Shown: in pieces, positions 35,551 through 44,030 of the stretch | Layout: every line of letters begins with the position of its first letter | Numbering within the stretch: position 1 is the first letter of the stretch | From: CAYONP01 sp964405335 | GTDB taxonomy: Bacteria; Armatimonadota; UBA10988 | Direction: 5' to 3' | DNA length: 53,680 bases | Assembly (NCBI GenBank): GCA_964405335.1 | Contig: CAYONP010000032.1 | Span: 1-53,680 of the forward strand | Translations under genes and position numbers: made by a program | The notes under the pieces: model-generated | Seen by the model: only the letters and a program-made list of their open reading frames with translations | The model's database searches: none | What the model was told of the DNA's origin: nothing

Positions 35551-36626
35551 CGCCCCGCGAGCGGGTCCGCTGCGCGCTGGCCCACCGTCCGCCCGACCGC
35601 GTGCCCTTCTCCTGGGGCTTCGGGCCGACGCCTGAGGCGCGCGACGCGCTGCGCACCTGGTATGCCGCGCGCGGAGTCGAGTTCCGCCGGCTGGCCCACC
35701 TAACCGACGACATCGCCCGGCTCCATAGCCCCTACATCGGGCCGCCGCCGCCGGTCGGCACCGACCACTGGGGCATCGTCTGGCGTGCCCACTCGTACGG
35801 CGCCGGCACCTACCAGGAGCTGGGCGAGTTTCCCTTGGCCGGCGCCACCACGGTGCAGCAGATCGAGGCGCATCCCTGGCCCGACCCGGCCGATTTCGAC
35901 GATGCCGCGCTGGCCGAACAGGCCGATCATGCCGAGGGCCGGGCCCTGCTACTCAGCGGCGGCAACCCGTTCGAGATCTATTGCTGGCTGACCGGACTGG
36001 AGGAGTCGCTGACCAACCTGGTGCTCCGACCCGAACTCGTCGAGGCGGCGCTGGAGCGGATCACCGGCATCCTCGAGGCACGCCTCGAGCGCGCCGCCGG
36101 CGTGCTCGGTGAGCGGCTCGACCTGTGGTTCTTCGCCGACGACCTCGGCGGACAGCAGGGCCCGCTGATCAGCCGGCGCTGCTACCGGGAGCAGCTCCAA
36201 CCCTATCACCGCCGCCTGACCGACGCGGCTGAAGCGCTCACGCCCGGCGCTTACCGCCTGTTCCACTCGGACGGCAGCGTGTTCGAGCTGCTCGACGACT
36301 TGCTCGACGCCGGCGTGCAGGTGCTCGAAGCGGTGCAGACAGACTGCGCGAAGATGGAGCCCGAGCGGCTGAAGGCCGCCTGCGCCGGCCGATTGGCCTT
36401 CTGCGGTGCAATCAGTGTGCAACAACTGCTGCCCCACGCCGAACCGGAGGCGGTGGCCGACGAGTGCCGGCGGCTGGTGCGCGTGCTCGGCGATGGCGGC
36501 GGGTACATCGCCACTCCGTCGCACGCGATCCAGGCCGGCACACCACCGGCGAATGTGGCGGCGATGCTCGAGGCCGTGCTCGGCGACGACTACGCCGCCG
36601 CGCTGGCCGCGTCGCGCCTGCGCTGA
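35547..36626 (+). CDS. Uroporphyrinogen decarboxylase (URO-D) family protein
   Basis: 359 residues from GTG 35547, coupled by a 4-bp overlap to the TfoX-N gene. TPRERVRCALAHRPPDRVPF is the standard start of the URO-D-like branch, with FFADDLGGQQGPLISRRCYRE, FHSDGSV and a C-terminal GGGYIATPSHAIQAGTP. This branch mostly contains corrinoid-dependent methyltransferases rather than true haem enzymes; no HemE-type FAGAPFT motif is visible. It probably transfers methyl groups from or to a corrinoid protein; substrate unknown. It ends 1 bp before the convergent Gfo/Idh/MocA gene. Confidence 0.85.
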   Translation: MTPRERVRCALAHRPPDRVPFSWGFGPTPEARDALRTWYAARGVEFRRLAHLTDDIARLHSPYIGPPPPVGTDHWGIVWRAHSYGAGTYQELGEFPLAGATTVQQIEAHPWPDPADFDDAALAEQADHAEGRALLLSGGNPFEIYCWLTGLEESLTNLVLRPELVEAALERITGILEARLERAAGVLGERLDLWFFADDLGGQQGPLISRRCYREQLQPYHRRLTDAAEALTPGAYRLFHSDGSVFELLDDLLDAGVQVLEAVQTDCAKMEPERLKAACAGRLAFCGAISVQQLLPHAEPEAVADECRRLVRVLGDGGGYIATPSHAIQAGTPPANVAAMLEAVLGDDYAAALAASRLR

Positions 36627-36627
36627 G

Positions 36628-37911
36628 CTACGCCGGCCGCGTCCGGCCCGGCGTGGCCACCGGCGTCTGCGGTGCCTCGCCCCAGGCCAGTTCGGTCGGC
36701 CCGAGGCCGGTGTCGAGGGACATCATCTGGTCCCAGGTGACGACCTGCCCGGTGTAGGCGGCGATCCGACCCATGATGGCCAGCATCGTGCTGTAGCACA
36801 TGTACTTGCCGTCGTTGATCGGCTCGTTCGCCCGGATGGCGCGGTACATCGCGCGGTGCTCGGCGACGTACATGTTGTCGTCGGGCCCCTCGTACTGCCA
36901 AACCACCTCGCCCGCGCGGTTGAGGATGCGGTGGCCGAACACGTCGCAGGTGCCCTGGGTGCCCTGGATGAAGTCGAACGTGCCGCCCGGCGTGCCGGCC
37001 CAGTGGCGGCACTGGTGGAACCCGCGCACGCCGTTCTCGTACTCGTAGGCGACGGCGAAGTGGTCGAAGATGTTGCCGTATCGCTCGGCGGTGCGCACCT
37101 GCCGGCCGCCGACGGCGCGGCAGCGCACCGGCGGCTGGTCGCCCATCGCCCAGCCCTGCTTGTCGATGCTGTGCACCGCCTGCTCGCAGATGTGGTCGCC
37201 CGAGAGCCAGGCGTAGTAGTACCAGTTGCGAATCTGGTACTCCATGTCGCTGTCGCACTGGTCGCGTTCGCGGCGCGGTTCCCACACCCCACCGGAGAGG
37301 TAGTTCGTGTCGATGCTGATGATCTCGCCGATGCGCCCGTCGAGCACCTGCTGCAGCGTCGCCACCTTGGGCGGGTGGTAACGCCAGCAGAGCCCCGAAA
37401 CGAGCGTCAGGTTCTTCGCCTGCGCCGCCTCACAGGCGGCCAGGCAGCGGCGGAGGGTGGGGCAGTCGGTGGCCACCGGCTTCTCGGCGAAGACGTGCAC
37501 GCCCTTCTCGGCGGCATACTCGATCTGCCACGGGCGGAAATAGGGCGTCGAGGCGAGCAGCACCACGTCGACCTGGTCGATCACCTTCTGGTAGCAGTCG
37601 AAGCCGACGTACTGCCGCTCCGGCGGCACGTCGATCCGGTCGCGCAGGCCTTCGTTGCCCTGCAGCGAGCGCAGACTGCCGGCAAGCTGGTCGGCGAAGA
37701 CATCGCCCATGGCGACCAGCCGGGTGTTCGGGTCGGCGGTCAGCGAGTCGCCGACGGCGCCGGTGCCGCGGCCACCACAGCCGACCAGGCCGATGCGCAA
37801 CGTGTGGTTCTCCGCGGCGTGCGCGCGCGAGGCGATTGCCTGCGTCGCGGCGGCCGCCAGGGCGGCGGTCATCGATTGCTTGACGAAGGTCCGACGCGTG
37901 GTCTCGCCCAT
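36628..37911 (-). CDS. Tat-exported Gfo/Idh/MocA-family oxidoreductase
   Basis: 427 residues from ATG 37911, with GAGAG just upstream. The N-terminus carries a twin-arginine signal (TRRTFVK then an Ala-rich stretch to AHA). The NAD(P)-binding fold follows (LRIGLVGCGGRGTGA), with FAEKPVA and CWRYHPPKV. The C-terminal domain has the SGDHICEQAVHSIDK segment, with the catalytic His/Lys pair type seen in sugar dehydrogenases. Exported members occur in Planctomycetota-like genomes and oxidise or rearrange sugars; glucose-fructose oxidoreductase is a model. The longer frame back to 37971 does not improve the signal. Confidence 0.9.
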   Translation of the reverse strand: MGETTRRTFVKQSMTAALAAAATQAIASRAHAAENHTLRIGLVGCGGRGTGAVGDSLTADPNTRLVAMGDVFADQLAGSLRSLQGNEGLRDRIDVPPERQYVGFDCYQKVIDQVDVVLLASTPYFRPWQIEYAAEKGVHVFAEKPVATDCPTLRRCLAACEAAQAKNLTLVSGLCWRYHPPKVATLQQVLDGRIGEIISIDTNYLSGGVWEPRRERDQCDSDMEYQIRNWYYYAWLSGDHICEQAVHSIDKQGWAMGDQPPVRCRAVGGRQVRTAERYGNIFDHFAVAYEYENGVRGFHQCRHWAGTPGGTFDFIQGTQGTCDVFGHRILNRAGEVVWQYEGPDDNMYVAEHRAMYRAIRANEPINDGKYMCYSTMLAIMGRIAAYTGQVVTWDQMMSLDTGLGPTELAWGEAPQTPVATPGRTRPA

Positions 37912-37976
37912 GGTTCTCTCCGCACGGCGATCGTACCGCATTTCGCCGCGGCGCGCGAGGGTCCTGCCCAAAGGAC

Positions 37977-38021
37977 GGCGCGAGGCCCTGGGGATCGGGC
38001 CTCGCGCCGGGGGGGGGGGGG
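37977..38021 (-). terminator. 12-bp hairpin beside a run of 13 G
   Basis: Arms 37977-37988 and 37997-38008 (GGCGCGAGGCCC and complement) with an 8-nt loop. A run of 13 G follows at 38009-38021. It is 8 bp downstream of the PEP-CTERM stop on the minus strand, so that gene's transcript reads C13 then the hairpin. Probable terminator; the homopolymer is also a slippage-prone site. Confidence 0.6.
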
Positions 38022-38028
38022 AACGCTG

Positions 38029-38904
38029 CTAGCGGCGGCGGCGGCGTAGGACCAGCCCGCCCAGTCCGAGCAGGAACAACGTGCTCGGTTCGGGCACGAC
38101 CTCCGCGTCGTGGCTGAAGAAGTAGACCCCCGCCTCGAGCGTGACCGGCGAGTCGAGGAGGAAGGTCAAGCGGAGAATGTCGTCGTGCATGTTGCCGAAG
38201 TCGTCGCCGAAGATGCGGTCGACGCCCGTGTCGCTCCAGGCCAGCGTGCCCGGCGTCGACTTGGCCGAGAGCACATCGCCGGTGAACGAGCCGGTGTCGG
38301 TCGGCATCCACGAGTTCGGGTTGCCGCCCGGGTTGTCCTGGTAGGCCGACCAGATGTTCATGTCGTAGCGGAACGCCTTGCTGTCGGGATCGAACCCCGA
38401 GTTGGCGTCGAAGTAGCCGATGATCCGGTCGATCGTCGTGGCCGCCTCGAGCTTGAAGTAGCCGGCATAGATCCAGTCGTAGTTGTTCGACATGGAGTAG
38501 CCGCGGTAGAGGCCGGGTTTGCTGCCCGAGACGGCCAGCCCGGTGGCATCGTAGTAGTCGCCGTAGCTGCCGTCTTCGAGGCCGTTGTTGTCGTAGACGA
38601 TGGCGGCGCCGCTCATCATGGTCAAGGCCAGACTGGCGTTCTGGGGGAACCAGTCGTCCTTGCGCCAGGCGTCGATCGGATAGCCCCAGACGGGGTCGTC
38701 GGTGACATAGCGGAACGTCCCGCCGCTGGCGTTGTCGCCGTTCGGCACGGTGCCGGTGGGGAACTTGCCGCCGGTCATGGCGTAGTAGTAGCCCAGATCG
38801 TCGCGCTGATGGTCACCGACGCCGTCGAACGGTGCGGCCATGGCGGCCGAGGTGCAGAGGCAGGCGAGCACGGTCAAAGCCGCCCCGCGCATGAGATGAT
38901 ACAT
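38029..38904 (-). CDS. PEP-CTERM sorting-signal protein
   Basis: 291 residues. Signal peptide (MYHLMRGAALTVLACLCTSAAMA), a ~240-residue beta-rich body with many Gly, Asp and Tyr, and a C-terminal signal VPEPSTLFLLGLGGL plus a short helix and five Arg. PEP-CTERM proteins are handled by exosortase (EpsH/XrtA) and often belong to an exopolysaccharide matrix; no exosortase gene is in this window. It has an upstream sigma54-type promoter and a ~94-nt leader. Alternative start at the Met of MRGAAL. The body matches no family I can name. Confidence 0.88.
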   Translation of the reverse strand: MYHLMRGAALTVLACLCTSAAMAAPFDGVGDHQRDDLGYYYAMTGGKFPTGTVPNGDNASGGTFRYVTDDPVWGYPIDAWRKDDWFPQNASLALTMMSGAAIVYDNNGLEDGSYGDYYDATGLAVSGSKPGLYRGYSMSNNYDWIYAGYFKLEAATTIDRIIGYFDANSGFDPDSKAFRYDMNIWSAYQDNPGGNPNSWMPTDTGSFTGDVLSAKSTPGTLAWSDTGVDRIFGDDFGNMHDDILRLTFLLDSPVTLEAGVYFFSHDAEVVPEPSTLFLLGLGGLVLRRRRR

Positions 38905-39007
38905 CGTAGTCCTTCCCTGTCGCAGACACTTCCTGCACCGGCCTCGAAAGCTGTCGAGAAAACTCTCTAGCCGAGCGTACGCAGCGCAAGATCCGTAACT
39001 GACTGAA

Positions 39008-39025
39008 GTGCAGGATGCGTGCCAG
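39008..39025 (-). promoter_or_regulatory. sigma54 (-24/-12) promoter of the PEP-CTERM gene
   Basis: On the minus strand CTGGCACGCATCCTGCAC runs from 39025 to 39008. TGGCAC at -24 and CTGC at -12 have the required GG-N10-GC spacing. Only one base of the TTGC core differs. Expected start near 38998, about 94 nt before the ATG. A small palindrome GCAGC-C-GCTGC at 39087-39097 lies where an activator could bind. 38905-39201 holds nothing else that looks coding. Confidence 0.7.
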
Positions 39026-39151
39026 GCGGCCAGGAAATCGAGTTAAGTGCGAAAAACGGCGATACGTCCAACCATGGTGTCCGTCAGCAGCCGCTGCCGC
39101 AGCACGCGGGTGGGCCGGGGGGCCGAGGCCATCCGCCCAACCGGGGCAGGG

Positions 39152-39173
39152 TTGCACCGCAGGAAACGTGCAA
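39152..39173 (-). terminator. Weak hairpin after the second DUF6785-type gene
   Basis: TTGCAC (39152-39157) pairs with GTGCAA (39168-39173) around a 10-nt loop, 29 bp beyond the stop at 39202. No U-tract. It could be a weak terminator or chance. Confidence 0.3.
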
Positions 39174-39201
39174 GTCGAGGGCCAGGCAAACGGAAATCCG
39201 G

Positions 39202-41169
39202 TTAGCCGGGGCTGAAGTCGTAGATCGGCCGGCGCAGGAAGAGGCTCAAGACGCTCCAGCAGGCGCCGACCACGTACTCGCCGAGCAGCACGCCGTAGCA
39301 GACCGGCAGCGCCTTGCGGTAGAGACCGTAACCGCCCCACTTGAGGACCAGGCTCTTGATCACCCAGGCGAGCAGCACGCAGGTCCAGAAGTAGTCGACC
39401 CCGAAGGTCATCGACAGTGCATAGCCGGCCGGGTGGAACGGCCAGCGCAGCGAGTGCAGGCGCATGAACATCAGCAACGCGGTGAAGATCATCGAGCCGC
39501 CGAGGAAGGTCACCCGCGGCCAGTTGGTCGTCCGGTCGTAGCGGTTAAGCCCCTCAATCCAGTTGCGCGTCTCGTTGAGCTGCCCCCAGTTGTGGTCGAT
39601 CATCCGGTTGAAACTGTAGTGGTTGCGGTACGACACCTCGATCCCGATGACATAGACGCAGATCGCACCGAACCAGAGTCCGAGCAGCACCACCCAGCCG
39701 AGCCCGCGGGCCGACAGCCCGCCGCGCTCGGCCATCTTGAAGCCCTCCATCATCGGCGGCATGATCTGCGTGCGGTAGCCGCGGCCGGTGAACCAGTAAA
39801 ACAGCGGGTACATGGCCAGGTTCTTCGGGCCAAGCGAGACGGTGCCCTGGAACGCGATCAGGAGCTTCATCGAGTTGAGCCCGACCATCTCGTGCGCCGG
39901 CGGGCCGAGTTCGGCGCGGATGCGCGTGATGGCGGTCGAAATCACCGCGTAGAGGCCGAAGAAGCCGACAATCACGCCGGGCGTCATGCCGGCGCGGCGG
40001 CAGAACCAGTAGATGAACCCGCTGCCGAGCAGCAGCCCGAGCGCGGCGGTGCGGTAGCGCGTCGGCTCGTCTGTGTCGTCGAGCCGGCCGCGCAGGCCGA
40101 ACACCGTCGCCACGACGCCGCGCAGGTGGCCCCGCGCCAGCCACAGCGTGTAGAGCACGATCACCGCCAGCGCGCCGCCGGTCTGCTCGGCGGCGTAGGG
40201 CAGGTTGGGCATGTCCGGTAGATTGACCACCGCAGCGAGCATGTTCTGGGCCTTCTGAAACAGGAAGAAGAACCAGATGCTGAACGATAAGTCGAGCGGG
40301 AGAAAGAATCCCAGGGCAACCAGGAAGGGATAGAGCGGCCCCCAGAAGTTGCCCATGCGGTTCCAGGGAAAGGTCGTGAAGTGCGCGTTCCAGAGGTAAT
40401 GGTCGTGCCGGACTTTGATCAGCGGCAGGGCGGGGACGAAGGCGTGCGCGCCGTTGAGCAGGTCGAGCGCGGCGACGGCGAGGAAGCCGACCCAGAACCC
40501 GCGATGGGCGAAGAAGGCGACCTGGCCGCCGTGTTCGGTCATCGCCAGGGGCAGTTGAATGATCGGGTAGCTGAGCTTCTCGTGCTCGGTCCACTGCCGG
40601 CGCAGAAAGACGCAGGTGCAGATCATGACCAGCCCGAGCGCGGCGACGAAGCAGGTCCACCAGAAGATCGGCACCACCCAGTACTTCCACTGCTCGCGGT
40701 CGAGCAAGGAGGAGTGGCCGAGCAGGAAGTTGCGGATGGCGAACTCGTTATCGACGGTCAGCCATTCGGGCAGATAGGGCACCAGGTAATCAGCATACTT
40801 GTTCGCGTCGTTGGCATAATACCACGGCATCGCCAGCGAGGGGAGTTGGAGCTGCAGGCTGTCGTGGCCGGCCAGGGCGGTGGCCATGTAGAGCAGGATG
40901 TAGACAACGATGAACTCGCCCTGGGTCAGGGCCCAGCGCGGGAAGAAGCGCTTGACCGCCAGGTTGGCGCAGAGCACGACCAGCAGGGTGAAGATGACGT
41001 TCCAGAACAGACTGAGGGCGGAGGGGTGGCCGCTGTGCCAGATGCCCTCGACCTGGAGGCACCAGTAGACATTCGGCGGAACAAGGAGGAGTCCGAGCAG
41101 GACCGCGCGCAACGTGACCGCGGAGCGATGCGGCGCGGCAGGTTCACCGCGGGTCGGGTCGAAGGCCAT
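39202..41169 (-). CDS. Polytopic membrane protein, DUF6785/DUF6784 type (copy 2)
   Basis: 655 residues with a dozen or more membrane segments. It is paralogous to the protein at 6788-8722, with shared WPFHPxGY, SLVLKWGGYGLYRKALP and LGEY/LGDI ends. It also has PPNVYWCLQVEGIWHSGHPS near the start and YWVVPIFWWT. The second DUF domain follows about residue 520. The family looks transporter-like, but no substrate is known. ATG 41169 is chosen because a good promoter (41222-41250) lies 45 nt upstream and the extension to 41283 is Arg-rich leader. Divergent from the ceramidase-like gene. Confidence 0.82.
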   Translation of the reverse strand: MAFDPTRGEPAAPHRSAVTLRAVLLGLLLVPPNVYWCLQVEGIWHSGHPSALSLFWNVIFTLLVVLCANLAVKRFFPRWALTQGEFIVVYILLYMATALAGHDSLQLQLPSLAMPWYYANDANKYADYLVPYLPEWLTVDNEFAIRNFLLGHSSLLDREQWKYWVVPIFWWTCFVAALGLVMICTCVFLRRQWTEHEKLSYPIIQLPLAMTEHGGQVAFFAHRGFWVGFLAVAALDLLNGAHAFVPALPLIKVRHDHYLWNAHFTTFPWNRMGNFWGPLYPFLVALGFFLPLDLSFSIWFFFLFQKAQNMLAAVVNLPDMPNLPYAAEQTGGALAVIVLYTLWLARGHLRGVVATVFGLRGRLDDTDEPTRYRTAALGLLLGSGFIYWFCRRAGMTPGVIVGFFGLYAVISTAITRIRAELGPPAHEMVGLNSMKLLIAFQGTVSLGPKNLAMYPLFYWFTGRGYRTQIMPPMMEGFKMAERGGLSARGLGWVVLLGLWFGAICVYVIGIEVSYRNHYSFNRMIDHNWGQLNETRNWIEGLNRYDRTTNWPRVTFLGGSMIFTALLMFMRLHSLRWPFHPAGYALSMTFGVDYFWTCVLLAWVIKSLVLKWGGYGLYRKALPVCYGVLLGEYVVGACWSVLSLFLRRPIYDFSPG

Positions 41170-41221
41170 CGTGCCGGACTCCCCGTGCGCTGCGCGAAGC
41201 GCCGTCGGTGGGCGTAGACGC

Positions 41222-41250
41222 ATTCTAAGGCGCGGCCGATTCGGCCGCAA
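41222..41250 (-). promoter_or_regulatory. Promoter with palindromic operator between -35 and -10
   Basis: TTGCGG (41250-41245), 17 bp, TAGAAT (41227-41222) on the minus strand. A perfect palindrome of 8-bp arms (GCGGCCGA-T-TCGGCCGC, 41232-41248) covers the whole spacer and part of the -35. That position suits a repressor operator. Confidence 0.65.
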
Positions 41251-41271
41251 TCGTGTCGACGGGAGGGAGAC

Positions 41272-42522
41272 ATGACGACCCAAGCGTGGGCGCTGGCGGC
41301 CCTATTCGCCGCCGCCTCGGTGTCACTGGCGCAGGGCTATCGCGTCGGCGTCGCCGCCGTACCTATCACACCCGAGCCGGCCACCGGGCAGTGGTTGGCC
41401 GGACTGGGCGACCCCGAAGACCACCGGGTCTCCGAGGGTGCGCACGACGACATCTGGTGCCGCGCCTTCGCCGTCGGCGACGGCGAGACCACCGTCGTCT
41501 TTGCCGTCTGCGACCTGATCGGCCTGTTCCTGCCCGAGGTCGAGGAGATTGCCCGCCGGGTCACCGGCGTGCCGGCGGCGAACATTCTGGTCGGCGCGAC
41601 GCACGTCCATTCGGCGCCCGACACCCTCGGGCTGTGGGGTCCGGCCGAGGACCGGAGCGGCGTCGACCCGGCCTTCCTCGAGCACCTCCGCGCTCGCGCG
41701 GCGCAGGCGGTGCAGATGGCCGTCGACTCGATGGAGCCGGCGGTGCTGGCCTTTGCCGAGGGCCGCAGCCCCGACCGGACGGCGGTCAACTACAACGATC
41801 CCTGGGCGATTGACAATGCCGTGACGGTCATGCAGGCCCGGCGCGCCAACGGGCAGGTGATCGGTACGCTGGTCAACTGGGCCTGCCACCCCGAGGTGAT
41901 GTGGACGCAGAACAAGCTGATCACCAGCGACTTTGCCCACTACCTGCGCGACGAGGTCGAGGGCGAGCAGGGCGGCGTCTGCGTCTACTTCAACGGCGCC
42001 CTCGGCGGCATGGTCAGCCCGGTCAACGAGCAGCGCAACACCTGGGACGAGTGCGAGCGCATCGGCCGCGCCGTCGGGGCCGAGGTCAACCGCTTGCTGA
42101 CCGGGGCGCGACCGGCCGAGCCGACGCCGATCGCCGTCGCGCGGGTGACCTTCGACCTGCCGATGGGCAGCCCGGCGCTGATCGCCCTGCAGCAGGCCGG
42201 CGTGCTCGACCGCGGCGGCAACCAGCCGCCCGACGGCGTGACTACCGCCGTCGCCGCCGTCGGCCTGGGCCCGGCGCAGTTCGTCACCCTGCCGGGTGAG
42301 GCGCTGCCGGCGGTCGGCTTTCTCGTCCGCACCATGATGGACGCGCCGTACCAGTTCCTACTCGGCCTGACGCTCGACGAGCTGGGCTACATCCTGCCCC
42401 CGCCGGCGGTCGACATGGCCAAGTACCGGTACGAGCAGACGATGAGCATCCACCCCCAGTTCTGCGACTACCTGCTGCCGCGCGTCCTGGAGGTGATGAA
42501 CGCCATCAAGCCGGCGCGGTGA
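41272..42522 (+). CDS. Neutral/alkaline ceramidase-like hydrolase
   Basis: 416 residues with a signal peptide (about 1-22). This is the N-terminal domain of neutral ceramidases: GVAAVPITPEP, then LVGATHVHSAPD with His111 and His113 as zinc ligands, NWACHPEVMW with another ligand, and EQCY-type zinc ligands probably replaced by GYILPPPAVDMAKYRYEQ. Full ceramidases are about 650-700 residues and carry a C-terminal immunoglobulin-like domain, absent here. Many short members in Planctomycetota-like genomes are exported amidases of unknown substrate. GGAGGGAGA precedes the ATG. Confidence 0.8.
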   Translation: MTTQAWALAALFAAASVSLAQGYRVGVAAVPITPEPATGQWLAGLGDPEDHRVSEGAHDDIWCRAFAVGDGETTVVFAVCDLIGLFLPEVEEIARRVTGVPAANILVGATHVHSAPDTLGLWGPAEDRSGVDPAFLEHLRARAAQAVQMAVDSMEPAVLAFAEGRSPDRTAVNYNDPWAIDNAVTVMQARRANGQVIGTLVNWACHPEVMWTQNKLITSDFAHYLRDEVEGEQGGVCVYFNGALGGMVSPVNEQRNTWDECERIGRAVGAEVNRLLTGARPAEPTPIAVARVTFDLPMGSPALIALQQAGVLDRGGNQPPDGVTTAVAAVGLGPAQFVTLPGEALPAVGFLVRTMMDAPYQFLLGLTLDELGYILPPPAVDMAKYRYEQTMSIHPQFCDYLLPRVLEVMNAIKPAR

Positions 42523-42549
42523 CCCCGCCCTCGCGCGGCGGCTCGACCG

Positions 42550-43875
42550 TCACGGCCGTTCGAAGGCTCCGATGTCGACTCCGGCCCCTTGCGGGCGCGT
42601 CTGGCCATCGTAGTCCGTGGCCGGCGCTCCGACGCCCGAGCCACGGTCGATCGCCGGCGAGGTCAGGCCGAGGTGGAAATCGGCCGCACCGGCATCCAAG
42701 CAGCCGGGCGGCTCGAGGACCGGGTCGGCGCCCTGGATCTCGCCGTCGGTGGCGTTGAACGGGTGAACCAGGTTGTGGTCGGCGGTCACTTCGGCGGCAG
42801 GCACCGCGGCGGCGACCACGAGCTGGAAGGTCAGATTGCCGGACGACAGATTGTTGCGGACCAGCACGTCGGTGGCGCCGGGATTGTCGACCGCGATGCC
42901 GCCGCCCCAGTCGGGCCAACCGTTGTTGTAGACCGTGTTGTTGACCAGCCGCAGGTCGCGCATCGGCGGCGCCTCGACGGGACCGTTGACGCTGATCGAC
43001 AGCCCGATGTACCGGTTGTGGTAGCTGACGTTGTTGGCCACCAGAACGTTCTCAAGCAGCCCGCCCATCTCCGAGGCCAGGCTGATCCCGCTGCCGTCGA
43101 ACGAGTCGTGCACGACGTTGCCGGTCACCTCTAAGTTGTAGGTGTGCTTGTCCCAGGCGTCGACGTAGAGGTTGACGCCGTGGCAGCCGCTGACCTGATT
43201 ACCGTAGGCTCGGCCGTCGTGCGAGCCGTCCTTGAGGCAGATGCCTTCCTTCTGTCCATCGCGGACGATGTTGCCGTGCACCTCGAAGCTATCGGTGCCG
43301 GCGACGGTGATGCACTCCTGCAGGCCGTTGAGGCCGGCCGTGTCGACTGTGTTGTCGACGATCTCGATGCGCTGTCCGGCCCAGATGCCAATGCCCGACG
43401 AGCCGGTGTCGGAGGTGCGGCAGTCGCGGATGGTGAGATCGTGGGCGACCTCGGCAAAGATGCCTGCCTGGGCCGAGTGCGTCACGTCCAAGCCGGCAAT
43501 CGTGATGTGGCCGCGGCCAGACAGATCGACGATGCCTTGCTGCTCCTCGAGCGCGATGCCGGTGCCGTCGACGATCACCTGCGCTCCCGGCGCGGCGGCG
43601 AAGGTGATCGGGTTGCCGGCGGTGCCCGAGTTGGCGGGCACCAGGCGCTCGCGGTAGGTGCCGGCCCGAATCAGCACCGTCTCTCCGGCGACCGCGCGGC
43701 CGGCGGCATGCTGCAGCGTGCGCCACGGCTGCTGCTCGGTGCCCGGCGCGGCGTCGCTGCCGGTCGGGTCGACGTAGTAGGTGCGGATGACGTTCGCAAG
43801 CTGGCTGCTGCTGCAGCCGACGGTCCAGACGGCTGCGAATGCCAGCGCGACGGGCAAGCCAACGCGGCGGTCCAT
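42550..43875 (-). CDS. Right-handed parallel beta-helix lipoprotein
   Basis: 441 residues. Signal peptide with lipobox (FAAVWTVGC, Cys at 21). The start TYYVDPTGSDAAPGTEQQPWRTLQHA is the standard entry of exported parallel beta-helix proteins, followed by about ten imperfect coils rich in Asn (e.g. NTVYNNGWPDWGGGI, ANNVSYHNRYIGL). A C-terminal DFHLGLTSPAIDRGSGVGAP and GAFERP closing motif is typical. Such proteins bind or cleave polysaccharides; no lyase residues can be assigned. ATG 43875 has GGGAG 6 nt upstream. 43876-44030 upstream holds only a GTCAGG-TG-CCTGAC palindrome (43937-43950). Confidence 0.85.
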   Translation of the reverse strand: MDRRVGLPVALAFAAVWTVGCSSSQLANVIRTYYVDPTGSDAAPGTEQQPWRTLQHAAGRAVAGETVLIRAGTYRERLVPANSGTAGNPITFAAAPGAQVIVDGTGIALEEQQGIVDLSGRGHITIAGLDVTHSAQAGIFAEVAHDLTIRDCRTSDTGSSGIGIWAGQRIEIVDNTVDTAGLNGLQECITVAGTDSFEVHGNIVRDGQKEGICLKDGSHDGRAYGNQVSGCHGVNLYVDAWDKHTYNLEVTGNVVHDSFDGSGISLASEMGGLLENVLVANNVSYHNRYIGLSISVNGPVEAPPMRDLRLVNNTVYNNGWPDWGGGIAVDNPGATDVLVRNNLSSGNLTFQLVVAAAVPAAEVTADHNLVHPFNATDGEIQGADPVLEPPGCLDAGAADFHLGLTSPAIDRGSGVGAPATDYDGQTRPQGAGVDIGAFERP

Positions 43876-44030
43876 GTGAGTCTCCCATGGCGCCACGGGT
43901 GGGTTGGAGTGGATTGGCGGCAGCTCGGAACGACGGGTCAGGTGCCTGACGTGCCCAATGCTCCCCCACTCTGCGCGCTGGGCCGTTCGGCACGGTGGCG
44001 CGGACTCCTCCTCGTGTCCGCACTGAGCGG

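Noticed and set aside
36406..38049. Plus-strand open frame of 547 codons opposite the Gfo/Idh/MocA gene
   Set aside because: Shadow of a clear Tat-exported oxidoreductase; no domain and His/Arg-rich composition.
39120..39215. c-di-GMP riboswitch on the plus strand
   Set aside because: GGCAAAC and TTAGCCGG fragments look suggestive, but the conserved core cannot be assembled and no plus-strand gene follows.
43937..43950. Palindrome GTCAGG-TG-CCTGAC as an operator of the beta-helix gene
   Set aside because: Only six-base arms, with no promoter found around it; too weak to list as a feature.
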